In this document: positions 33,669 to 42,412 of the stretch, in pieces
Layout: each line of letters opens with the position of its first letter
Position numbering within the stretch: the first letter of the stretch is position 1
DNA from: Leptospiraceae bacterium
GTDB taxonomy: Bacteria > Spirochaetota > Leptospiria > Leptospirales > Leptospiraceae
Direction: 5' to 3'
DNA length: 64,000 nt
Assembly (NCBI GenBank): GCA_024233865.1
Contig: JACKPA010000009.1
Coordinates: 124,001 to 188,000 of the forward strand
Notes under the pieces: generated by a model
What the model was told of the DNA's origin: nothing
Seen by the model: only the letters and a program-made list of their open reading frames with translations
Database searches by the model: none
Program-made: the position numbers and the translations under genes

Positions 33669-33968
33669 ATCATCCTTTTCAAAAAATCAAATAATAATCG
33701 GAATTAAATAATGGTTTGACTAATTTGGGGAATTTGTTAATACTATAGAAAATATATTGAGCCAAAAAACCAGAATGCGAACCTGTTTCTCCCATGAATT
33801 TCCGCTAGTTTCGCACTTAAAAAAGTGCTGTAATTTCAAAGGTTTTTTTGTATTTTCTTTCAAAATGGAAAATTATCTTAGGAAATTTATTACTTTCGCA
33901 TTTTGGAAAAACCAAGGTCAATTTGGAGCAATGATTTTAGGCATCCTAAAAAGTCAAAATGGGGTGCT
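33669..33968 (+). promoter_or_regulatory. CRISPR leader
   Basis: These 300 bases carry no gene, are A+T-rich with T and A tracts, and lie directly before the first repeat on the cas side; the degenerate repeat is at the other end of the array, so this is the leader side. A small perfect hairpin GCACTT-AAAA-AAGTGC is at 33813-33828. The leader should contain the promoter for the pre-crRNA and the site read by Cas1-Cas2; no exact promoter can be named. Confidence 0.65.
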
Positions 33969-36742
33969 GTTTCTTCCCTTGGCAACGAGGGAAGTGGATT
34001 GAAACCTACCTTTTTCGTCTATTTCAACTTTTGGTTTATCACCGTTTCTTCCCTTGGCAACGAGGGAAGTGGATTGAAACTGCTATCCTTGAATTTTCCT
34101 CAAATAGCCATTCTGGACGTTTCTTCCCTTGGCAACGAGGGAAGTGGATTGAAACCTTTTACGATGAAAAGCAACGTCCGCAGTATACAGTTTCTTCCCT
34201 TGGCAACGAGGGAAGTGGATTGAAACTTCCGGATCAAGGTCATGGCATTACTTTTTTAGACCTGTTTCTTCCCTTGGCAACGAGGGAAGTGGATTGAAAC
34301 TGTCTAATTCTGGAACTCCAGTTTTACCAATAACATGTTTCTTCCCTTGGCAACGAGGGAAGTGGATTGAAACAATGGGTTTTTGGGGCTATAGCTGATG
34401 CTGTGAATTGGGTTTCTTCCCTTGGCAACGAGGGAAGTGGATTGAAACCATTCGTTTCTATGGCTATTCTTTTTGCCTTACTATCAGGTTTCTTCCCTTG
34501 GCAACGAGGGAAGTGGATTGAAACAATTTTTTAGATACTGATTTTCAGGAACTAAAGAGTTTCTTCCCTTGGCAACGAGGGAAGTGGATTGAAACTCCAA
34601 CTGTCGTAGCACTATTTAGATAAATTCTGCCATGTTTCTTCCCTTGGCAACGAGGGAAGTGGATTGAAACAGGATTGCCAAGCTCCAAAGCTCTAGCTTG
34701 AGGGTAGTGTTTCTTCCCTTGGCAACGAGGGAAGTGGATTGAAACGACCGTTTCTATTGCCTCAAATGTATACTGATTTAGGTTGTTTCTTCCCTTGGCA
34801 ACGAGGGAAGTGGATTGAAACTGATAAAGCGATTCACAAAACTGCCGAGATGGTAAGGTTTCTTCCCTTGGCAACGAGGGAAGTGGATTGAAACGTTTTA
34901 TCGACTTGGGCATCTTTTAGTTTGTCAAGACTGTTTCTTCCCTTGGCAACGAGGGAAGTGGATTGAAACAATCTACATTAACATAGTTATAGTGAAAAGA
35001 CTTGGCGTTTCTTCCCTTGGCAACGAGGGAAGTGGATTGAAACAAATCCAAAAAGGTGTAATAAACCTAAAGTTTGACGTTTCTTCCCTTGGCAACGAGG
35101 GAAGTGGATTGAAACCTGATTAATTATTTCCTCAATTTTGGCTTCCTGTTCCGTTTCTTCCCTTGGCAACGAGGGAAGTGGATTGAAACATAGATTGATA
35201 GAGCAATACCATAATGACTTATTACGTTTCTTCCCTTGGCAACGAGGGAAGTGGATTGAAACCGTAAAGCCTCGGAGAGCTTCCTTTTCAATCTCCAGCG
35301 TTTCTTCCCTTGGCAACGAGGGAAGTGGATTGAAACGAATATCTGATCTATTCCATAGCTCCCTAACGTCCCGCGTTTCTTCCCTTGGCAACGAGGGAAG
35401 TGGATTGAAACCTCTGCTGTACTCTTAGGAGATGACGGCGGCATATACTGTTTCTTCCCTTGGCAACGAGGGAAGTGGATTGAAACGCTTATTATAATGT
35501 AAATTATAACAATTTAGAGGATGGGTTTCTTCCCTTGGCAACGAGGGAAGTGGATTGAAACTATAATCTGTTTTTCTGTTAGGTCTTTTAATTCTTTGTT
35601 TCTTCCCTTGGCAACGAGGGAAGTGGATTGAAACTTCCTCTAGACTTGTAAACATAAAAAATGTATTACTTGTTTCTTCCCTTGGCAACGAGGGAAGTGG
35701 ATTGAAACAGGTTGATTTATATCATCTCCGGGATATTGGTAAATCGTTTCTTCCCTTGGCAACGAGGGAAGTGGATTGAAACCGGTTTGATAGTTAGTGT
35801 CTGTAAATAGGTTATCTAGTTTCTTCCCTTGGCAACGAGGGAAGTGGATTGAAACAATCTTGGACAGCTCATTAGCTTTCTTCTCTAATGTTTCTTCCCT
35901 TGGCAACGAGGGAAGTGGATTGAAACCCTTGTTCGTCCTTTAACTCAATGGTTTTGAGAGCTGTTTCTTCCCTTGGCAACGAGGGAAGTGGATTGAAACT
36001 TAAAATCATATCCATCAATCATCCTGTCAATTCCATTTAGTTTCTTCCCTTGGCAACGAGGGAAGTGGATTGAAACACTCCTTAACATGACAATGGAGGA
36101 ATTGTAAATGTGGTTTCTTCCCTTGGCAACGAGGGAAGTGGATTGAAACCTAATATTGATATATTATGTATATTTAATATATTACACGTTTCTTCCCTTG
36201 GCAACGAGGGAAGTGGATTGAAACTAATACTGCTAACATTTTGTCAACACAATATCTTTACGTTTCTTCCCTTGGCAACGAGGGAAGTGGATTGAAACTA
36301 TCCTGTAAAGTCGTCTTATTGTCTGAAAATTAACGTGTTTCTTCCCTTGGCAACGAGGGAAGTGGATTGAAACAACATCCATGAACAGTATTATAATCAG
36401 CTATATGTTGTTTCTTCCCTTGGCAACGAGGGAAGTGGATTGAAACCATAGTAGTTTGTTTAAATACAAGCTACCTGGAACGTTTCTTCCCTTGGCAACG
36501 AGGGAAGTGGATTGAAACTCATAAAGACGAAAACATTTGGTATGGGCTTGTAGTGGTTTCTTCCCTTGGCAACGAGGGAAGTGGATTGAAACATCGAAAA
36601 ACTTCCAGAGAGACCAAAGGTTGAACCAATGTTTCTTCCCTTGGCAACGAGGGAAGTGGATTGAAACAGTGCTTAATCACTGCTAACATACCAAAGCTAT
36701 AGAGAGTTTCTTCCCTTGGCAACGAGGGAAGCGGATTGAAAC
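33969..36742 (+). CRISPR. CRISPR array, 38 repeats of 37 bp and 37 spacers
   Basis: Repeat starts were located one by one from 33969 to 36706. The repeat begins GTTTCTTCCCTTGGCAACGA and ends GGGAAGTGGATTGAAAC; all copies I read are identical except the last (36706-36742), which has GCGGATTG in place of GTGGATTG. CTTCCCT and AGGGAAG form a 7-bp stem around an 8-base loop. The last 11 bases (TGGATTGAAAC) correspond to the 5' handle left by Cas5 cleavage in I-C systems. Spacers are 34-40 bp (mostly 36-38), and none is repeated at a glance. The ATTGAAAC end and the mutated last repeat put the leader on the left, and transcription runs on the plus strand. Confidence 0.98.
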
Positions 36743-36816
36743 CGCAAAATATGCTTGCTTGCATAACTGGTAAATCCTATCTTAGCAAAAAATCCAACTA
36801 TCGAGAAAACTAACAC

Positions 36817-37347
36817 ATGTCAGAAAAAATAATCCTCAATAATGAGTCTGTTTATTACCCACTTGCATTAGGTAATAAATGGGAATACAAACAAAAAGAC
36901 GATACAACCTATACTAATACAATTACCGGAATTGATCCTCAAAATGAATGTTTATTCAACGCATTGAACTCAATCACAAATCAACCGAGTCAAATTCGTA
37001 AAGAAGGTGATCTTTACTTTGCAGATCATTTTGAAAAAGGAAATTTTCAAGTTTTTATCAAAGATAATCTAAAAAAAGGGGAGCAATGGGAAGTAAAATT
37101 CAAGGCAAATAATTATGAAAATATTCTAGTAATTCAAGTAAAAGAAGTTGGAATTAGTAAAACCGTTGAGAACAAAGATTACACTAATGTGGCGATGATA
37201 GAAGCAGAAAGCAAGTTAATCATGAATGGAAATCTAATGTCCTTGAATTATTTTACTCAATATTATTACTCCAAAGGAATTGGCTTGGTGTTAACTACCT
37301 CCTCCGCTGGAGACTATCACGGATTAATCTCATATACAATAAAATAA
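36817..37347 (+). CDS. Hypothetical protein downstream of the CRISPR array
   Basis: The 176 aa product is not assigned to a named family. The N-terminal YYPLALGNKWEYKQKDDTTY is a pattern common in small beta-rich secreted proteins and lipoproteins (a 'YPL..GN.W.Y' opening), but here there is no signal peptide from the ATG at 36817. The middle has GDLYFADHFEKGNFQVFIKD and the end TQYYYSKGIGLVLTTSSAGD, again beta-rich. It stands alone, 74 bases after the last repeat, and nothing ties it to CRISPR function. Confidence 0.62.
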   Translation: MSEKIILNNESVYYPLALGNKWEYKQKDDTTYTNTITGIDPQNECLFNALNSITNQPSQIRKEGDLYFADHFEKGNFQVFIKDNLKKGEQWEVKFKANNYENILVIQVKEVGISKTVENKDYTNVAMIEAESKLIMNGNLMSLNYFTQYYYSKGIGLVLTTSSAGDYHGLISYTIK

Positions 37348-37507
37348 AATTATAGATGAATTGCTGAAAAAATAAGCAATTATACGAAAATCGCAAAAAG
37401 AGTTATAAAAGTTTCAGAAATTTTCTCACAGGTATATCCCTGGAGAATTAATTAATTTTATAATTACTAAAAATAAGTATAGACAATTTTGATTTGTTGA
37501 AAAGTAA

Positions 37508-37536
37508 TAGACAACCTAACTTTTATTGTATATAAT
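37508..37536 (+). promoter_or_regulatory. Candidate sigma-70 promoter for the VOC gene
   Basis: TAGACA (37508-37513, one change from TTGACA) and a perfect TATAAT (37531-37536) are separated by 17 bases, 28 bases before the ATG at 37564. Confidence 0.45.
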
Positions 37537-37563
37537 GAATAAAAAAAAAATGGGAACGCATAA

Positions 37564-37932
37564 ATGATAATAGTTGAAGGTATACACCACATAAATATTG
37601 CTGTGACAAATCTAGCTACTTCTTCGAAATTTTATTCGGATTTATTCGATTTTGAGATCACGGATAATTCTCATAGTAATTATGTGTCGATATCGTTAGA
37701 GCCAATAACTGTAAATTTAGTTCAAACAGAAAAAGTTGATAATCAATTAAGTAGTTTATCAAAACCAACTCTTAGTTTTGAAATGGATGTCGATGATTTT
37801 ACGGACGCGATTTCCGAAATCGAAGAGAAAGAAATCAAAATCATAAAAGGACCGGAAAGCATAGAAAACGGAGAATCTCTTTTGTTTGCTGATCCGGATA
37901 ATAACTTAATTGAAATTTTTTATAAAAGCTAA
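37564..37932 (+). CDS. VOC/glyoxalase-fold protein
   Basis: The 122 aa protein has the paired beta-alpha-beta-beta-beta units of the vicinal oxygen chelate superfamily: GIHHINIAVTNLATSSKFYS at the start, LSFEMDVDDFTDAISEIEEK in the middle and LLFADPDNNLIEIFYKS at the end. The His in HHINIAV and the final Glu in LIEIF are probable metal ligands. Members include glyoxalase I, dioxygenases and fosfomycin-type resistance enzymes; substrate not assignable. Confidence 0.85.
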   Translation: MIIVEGIHHINIAVTNLATSSKFYSDLFDFEITDNSHSNYVSISLEPITVNLVQTEKVDNQLSSLSKPTLSFEMDVDDFTDAISEIEEKEIKIIKGPESIENGESLLFADPDNNLIEIFYKS

Positions 37933-37963
37933 CTAAAAATTTTAAATTGTTATTGGTGACTAA

Positions 37964-39076
37964 ATGGAAGTAAAGCCTTTAAAAGAATTGATTAAAGCGA
38001 GTAAGGATCTAATTGAAAGATTAGATGATAGATGGTCGATCTTAAATTTACAAACAGAATTAGACAAATTAAATTCCTTAAATGAAAGAACCGAGGACCC
38101 AAATCTATGGAATGACCCGGTAAAAGCACAAGATGTGAACCGTATCAAAACTAGATTAGAAAAAAAACTTACTCCTTGGATCGAAATCAGAGCAGAAATC
38201 AAAGATTTTCCTGATCTAATCGAACTAACCATGGAAGAGGAAAATGGTGAAAAAGTCCTTGAAGAACTAAACGAGGACTTTTACAAAATAATGGAAAAAT
38301 TCGAAGATTTGGAGTTGTTAGGGGCTTTAAGCGGCGAGGACGATTCAAGAAATGCATTTTTAAACATTCATCCCGGAGCCGGGGGTACGGAAAGCCAAGA
38401 CTGGGCTGAAATACTATTTCGCATGTATTCAAGATATTTTGAAAAAAAGGGATACCATGCAGAAGTAGTGGACTACCTGGAAGGTGATGGAGCTGGAATT
38501 AAAAATGTTACAATATTAGTAGAAGGAGATTATGCCTTTGGGTTTCTAAAGGGTGAAAGTGGCATACACAGATTGGTAAGAATTTCACCTTTTGACGCAA
38601 ACAAAAAAAGGCATACTTCTTTTGCCTCAGTACATGTAACACCGGAAGTGGATGATGATATAAATATCGAAATTGATGAAAAAGATTTACGGATTGATAC
38701 TTATAGATCATCAGGATCCGGTGGACAGCACGTAAATAAAACGGATTCTGCGGTAAGAATGACGCATATACCGACAGGGATTGTTGTACAATGCCAAAAT
38801 GAAAGATCGCAAATTAAAAACAGATCAACAGCTATGAAAATGTTAAAAGCAAGACTTTATGAATTGGAAAAAAAGAAAAGTGAAGAGGAGCAAGAAAAAA
38901 AATCAAGTGAAAAAAAGGACATAGCCTGGGGTTCACAAATCAGAAGCTATGTTTTCCATCCTTATAATCTTATAAAAGACCACCGAACCGATTACGAAAC
39001 AGGAAATGTGTCACCAATTATGGATGGTGAATTGGACGGATTTATAATGGCTTATCTAAAGTCTATAAAGCCATAA
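37964..39076 (+). CDS. prfB: Peptide chain release factor 2
   Basis: The 370 aa protein is a class I release factor: the codon-recognition tripeptide SPF occurs in LVRISPFDANKKRHTSFASV, which specifies RF2 (UGA/UAA), and the catalytic GGQ is in GSGGQHVNKTDSAVRM. The N-terminal part DPNLWNDPVKAQ aligns with the usual EQPDVWNEPERAQ block. The reading frame is continuous from the ATG at 37964; the in-frame UGA and +1 frameshift site (CUUUGA) that autoregulates most prfB genes is absent here. It ends eight bases from the convergent MBL gene. Confidence 0.95.
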   Translation: MEVKPLKELIKASKDLIERLDDRWSILNLQTELDKLNSLNERTEDPNLWNDPVKAQDVNRIKTRLEKKLTPWIEIRAEIKDFPDLIELTMEEENGEKVLEELNEDFYKIMEKFEDLELLGALSGEDDSRNAFLNIHPGAGGTESQDWAEILFRMYSRYFEKKGYHAEVVDYLEGDGAGIKNVTILVEGDYAFGFLKGESGIHRLVRISPFDANKKRHTSFASVHVTPEVDDDINIEIDEKDLRIDTYRSSGSGGQHVNKTDSAVRMTHIPTGIVVQCQNERSQIKNRSTAMKMLKARLYELEKKKSEEEQEKKSSEKKDIAWGSQIRSYVFHPYNLIKDHRTDYETGNVSPIMDGELDGFIMAYLKSIKP

Positions 39077-39084
39077 TTTAAATT

Positions 39085-40041
39085 TTAAATTTCCAATTCC
39101 AGCCCTTCATAAGCCATAATAATCTTTAATTCATGGTGTTGGTTCATCATAGACTTATAATTGAGTGCTCTTAAAAAAACAGTATCAAGTTTTTCATCAT
39201 CATAAGAAGGATCGTGATGAAACAAAACCAGCTTCTTTACGTTGGCTTTAAGGGCGATATCAGTTGCAATGGATGCGGAACTATGACCCCAGTCTATTTT
39301 TTTTAAAGATTCATCAATTGTATATTGAGTATCAAAAACAAGAACATCCGCATTCTGAAAATACTCCATATATTGCTCAATGTTTTCCATTTCTTCCAGG
39401 TTAAATTCAGCATCCGATGCAAAAATAAAAACTTTTCCGTCTTCCTCAAACCTATACGAGAAACAACCACCAGGATGACGCACAGATTTTGAAAATACTT
39501 TTAAATTTTTTCCTAATTCAAAGGTTTGACCTTCGGGTATAAAATGGTAGTTTTTGGTCGAACTCAGACCTTCATAAGGCATGGGAAAATGATCCGATTT
39601 ATGTTGGTATTTTAGCTTTTCTTCTAGGTTCTGGACCGAACTATAAATATCAAAAAGATTTCCAGGAATATAAATTGGAACAAAAAAGGGTATTCCCTGC
39701 AAATGATCCCAATGAGTATGAGTAAAAACCCAAAAAGCCCGACCTCTTCCATTCATAAAACCTTCTTCCAAAATAGAATTCCCTAATTCCCGTAAACCGG
39801 TTCCGGCATCAATTATAACCAATTGATTATCTTTGTCTCTTAACTCCAAACAAGTAGTATTTCCACCATAAGTATTTAACATAGAAAACTTAAGAGATTC
39901 TAAAAATTCCTCTATCGAAGATGAGCTTAATAAATCTGATGGCTTTGCCATTGATAAAACTTTTTCAATTTTTTTTCTAATAGCTTTACCGCTTATAGGT
40001 GAGGGAATTGACCCTCGAACGCCCCAAAATTTTACTTTCAT
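39085..40041 (-). CDS. MBL-fold metallo-hydrolase
   Basis: The 318 aa protein opens with VKFWGVRGSIPSP, the start pattern of a large group of MBL proteins, and has the metal-binding motif FTHTHWDHLQGIPF (HxHxDH) plus further His/Asp ligands in SVRHPGGCFSYRF, FASDAEFN and DWGHSSASIATDIA. Members include cyclic-nucleotide phosphodiesterase-like and RNase Z-like enzymes; the family here is often found next to signalling genes. No signal peptide. It converges on prfB with an 8-base gap. Confidence 0.88.
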   Translation of the reverse strand: MKVKFWGVRGSIPSPISGKAIRKKIEKVLSMAKPSDLLSSSSIEEFLESLKFSMLNTYGGNTTCLELRDKDNQLVIIDAGTGLRELGNSILEEGFMNGRGRAFWVFTHTHWDHLQGIPFFVPIYIPGNLFDIYSSVQNLEEKLKYQHKSDHFPMPYEGLSSTKNYHFIPEGQTFELGKNLKVFSKSVRHPGGCFSYRFEEDGKVFIFASDAEFNLEEMENIEQYMEYFQNADVLVFDTQYTIDESLKKIDWGHSSASIATDIALKANVKKLVLFHHDPSYDDEKLDTVFLRALNYKSMMNQHHELKIIMAYEGLELEI

Positions 40042-40279
40042 ATATTTATTTTACGAACAATATGTACAAAGTTTCATTCATTTCAGTAATCTGTAAGATA
40101 AAACCACACCATGGTTCTTTATCATATGTGTTGATACTTCTATAACTTAATTTTTTATCAAAAAATCAAATAAAATTTAATAGAAGTAAATTTTTTCTTT
40201 GCGTTTTTTTCGATTTCTATATTAAATCCAATTTATATTCAAAAATAAATATTCTAATTTTTTATAGAATGGAGAATCA

Positions 40280-40588
40280 ATGTTAGAATCAAAGATTGAA
40301 ATTGATAATGATATATGCATCATTCATTTGGATGGTAGCATTAGCTTGAAAAACGCAATTCAACTAAAAGAATTAATTATTAATCAAGCAAATAATGGGT
40401 ATGTCAACATAATCCTTGACTTTGGAGACAATGTTTATATCGATTCCTCCGGAATCGGAGCGATATTTAACTCTCAAAAGTATGTAAACGAGAAAAATGG
40501 AACGCTAAAAATAAAAAATATTAGTCATGAAATTATGACTATCTTGAAGATAGCCAATTTAGATAAGCATCTCAATATTATTCCATAG
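40280..40588 (+). CDS. STAS-domain anti-sigma factor antagonist
   Basis: The 102 aa protein is a single STAS domain: ICIIHLDGSISLKNAIQLKE, then IILDFGDNVYIDSSGIGAIF, in which the DSSG carries the Ser phosphorylated by partner kinases. SpoIIAA-like antagonists bind an RsbW-type anti-sigma kinase when unphosphorylated. The PP2C-type SpoIIE phosphatase gene at 52282 could be part of the same type of switch, but the two are 12 kb apart. A TGGAG site precedes the ATG. Confidence 0.9.
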   Translation: MLESKIEIDNDICIIHLDGSISLKNAIQLKELIINQANNGYVNIILDFGDNVYIDSSGIGAIFNSQKYVNEKNGTLKIKNISHEIMTILKIANLDKHLNIIP

Positions 40589-40590
40589 TT

Positions 40591-41022
40591 CTATTTTACA
40601 ACCATAACACTACAGGGTGCATGGTGAATTACTCTATCAGACACAGAACCGACAAGGAACCTTGCAACGGCTGAAAGTCCTCTATTGCCTATGATTATTA
40701 AGTCAAAATTGCCACTTTCAGCTATTTCACAAATCTTGTCGGCTGCGTATCCTTCCTCTACAATACGCTTCCACTTAATACTAGAGTTTTCGAGCATAGG
40801 ATGGACTTTTTCAAAACGTTGTTCTGAAATCCATTTTAATCTGCTAACTCCTTCCGGCACTGCTTCATAATAACCAGGAAGGGGTCCGAAATCTTCAATA
40901 ACTTCCAAAATAGTTAATTCACCTTTTACTTTTTGGGCAAAAGCCGCTGCCATTTCCAGAGCTTTTTTGGAACTATCAGACCCGTCTATGGGAACAAGAA
41001 TCTTTTGAATGTACCTTTCCAC
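40591..41022 (-). CDS. Universal stress protein (UspA family)
   Basis: The 143 aa protein is a single Usp domain: ILVPIDGSDSSKKALEMAAA at the start, and IIIGNRGLSAVARFLVGSVS followed by VIHHAPCSVMVVK at the end. The G-x2-G-x9-G(S/T) motif needed for ATP binding is present (GNRGLSAVARFLVGSVS). Such proteins promote survival under stress in the cytosol. It converges with the STAS gene, ending three bases from it. Confidence 0.93.
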   Translation of the reverse strand: MERYIQKILVPIDGSDSSKKALEMAAAFAQKVKGELTILEVIEDFGPLPGYYEAVPEGVSRLKWISEQRFEKVHPMLENSSIKWKRIVEEGYAADKICEIAESGNFDLIIIGNRGLSAVARFLVGSVSDRVIHHAPCSVMVVK

Positions 41023-41139
41023 AATTAACTCCTTTTTTATATTTTATTCTTGATTTAAAAAACTTCCTAAAATGTAAATAACTATAAAAAAAAATAAATT
41101 TTTCTAGTTCCCAAGCAATCATAATAGGATAGATCCAAA

Positions 41140-41763
41140 ATGAAAATTTCAAAACAATATCTTTTAGCATGGTTATCCCTGTTTGGATTATTACCGCTAT
41201 TTTCTTTTGATATGGAAAACCCAAAAGAACCTACCCTACCTCAATTACCAAAAGCAGAAACTACTACAAAAAATAAAACACCGGAGGATACAAAATCGAT
41301 TCCGATATTGGTGAAACTTTGCAATCATAGAGTTATCCATGGTAATACTTTTTATAAAAAAGAAGAATTTAATTTTCAGCACACAATAGAAGGAATAGAA
41401 TATAAAAAAAAGTTACACATTTCGGAAATCAAACAAATTATCATTCAAAGCTGGAAGTTTAAAAAAGACAAAAAAATAAAAACAGGCACAAAATATATCA
41501 TGCTCCCAAAAAAAGTAGAAGTAATTTCCAATAAAGACCAATCTTTTATAATTGACGGTCTGGAAAATACCGAATTTTTAAGCCTTGAAATTAGCAATTC
41601 TAACGGCAAAGCAAAATTATTTTCTTATTGGATTGATCTATATAAGAACAACCACACTTGGTTTTCTAAGCTTCCCGTAGTACATAAAAGTTATCGGGAA
41701 GAATGTTTTCCTGACGTTATAAAAATGATACAACTAAACTTTACAAAAGATCAAATATTATAA
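41140..41763 (+). CDS. Secreted hypothetical protein
   Basis: The 207 aa product has a signal peptide (YLLAWLSLFGLLPLFSF, cleavage near residue 25), a short Pro/Thr-rich linker and a domain of about 160 residues that I cannot assign (VKLCNHRVIHGNTFYKKEEF ... SYWIDLYKNNHTWFSKLPVV). It lies five bases before the thpR gene and is likely in the same transcript. Confidence 0.65.
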   Translation: MKISKQYLLAWLSLFGLLPLFSFDMENPKEPTLPQLPKAETTTKNKTPEDTKSIPILVKLCNHRVIHGNTFYKKEEFNFQHTIEGIEYKKKLHISEIKQIIIQSWKFKKDKKIKTGTKYIMLPKKVEVISNKDQSFIIDGLENTEFLSLEISNSNGKAKLFSYWIDLYKNNHTWFSKLPVVHKSYREECFPDVIKMIQLNFTKDQIL

Positions 41764-41768
41764 AAACT

Positions 41769-42308
41769 ATGAAACGGCTTTTTACTGGAATTTATTTACC
41801 TTATGGGATTCGAGAAAGGTTATCTAATCTTTGTTATGGAATTCCCGGAATAAACTGGGTCAGCGAAGAAAATTTTCACATAACACTAAAATTTATAGGA
41901 GAAGTAGAAGAAGAAAAGCTTTTTGATATATCCGATAGTCTATCAGAAATAAAGTTTACTCCTTTTACCATAACGATTAGGGGTGTTGGTTCATTCCAAG
42001 GAAAACCCAACCAAATTTTATGGGCAGGGGTACAAGAATCAGAAGAATTGATAAATCTATTTAACCAAATTGAAAAAGTCTTAGGTCAACACGAGATACC
42101 AAAAGAAAAAAGAAGATATTCTCCTCACATCACACTGGGAAGAGCCAAAGGAATCAATCAAAAAAAACTGGATGAGTATATGTTTACAAACCATGATTTT
42201 TCGATTTTGGAATCGGTTCCTATCAATAATTTTCAGATTTTTTCAAGTGTCTTAAAACCAAAAGGCCCGGTTTATACAATAGAAAGAGAATATGATATGA
42301 TCGGATGA
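41769..42308 (+). CDS. thpR: RNA 2',3'-cyclic phosphodiesterase
   Basis: The 179 aa protein is a 2H phosphoesterase: the two catalytic motifs are FHITLKFIGEV (first HxT) and SPHITLGRAKG (second HxT). It begins KRLFTGIYLP, as in LigT/ThpR proteins. These enzymes open 2',3'-cyclic phosphate ends of RNA to 2'-phosphates, and some ligate tRNA halves in vitro. The gene follows the secreted protein after five bases. Confidence 0.93.
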   Translation: MKRLFTGIYLPYGIRERLSNLCYGIPGINWVSEENFHITLKFIGEVEEEKLFDISDSLSEIKFTPFTITIRGVGSFQGKPNQILWAGVQESEELINLFNQIEKVLGQHEIPKEKRRYSPHITLGRAKGINQKKLDEYMFTNHDFSILESVPINNFQIFSSVLKPKGPVYTIEREYDMIG

Positions 42309-42412
42309 TTTTAAACTTCCTTTCTAGTCCACATAGGTCTTGGGAATGCCTGTAATGCTTTTCAAAAGCCAACTGCAAAAAGAAATAAAAACTCTAGGGA
42401 CTAATCAAAAAC

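Noticed and set aside
33903..36764. Many open frames on both strands across the CRISPR array
   Set aside because: They arise from translating the same repeat over and over; the repeated peptide VSSLGNEGSGLK and its reverse-strand counterpart are products of the repeat, not genes.
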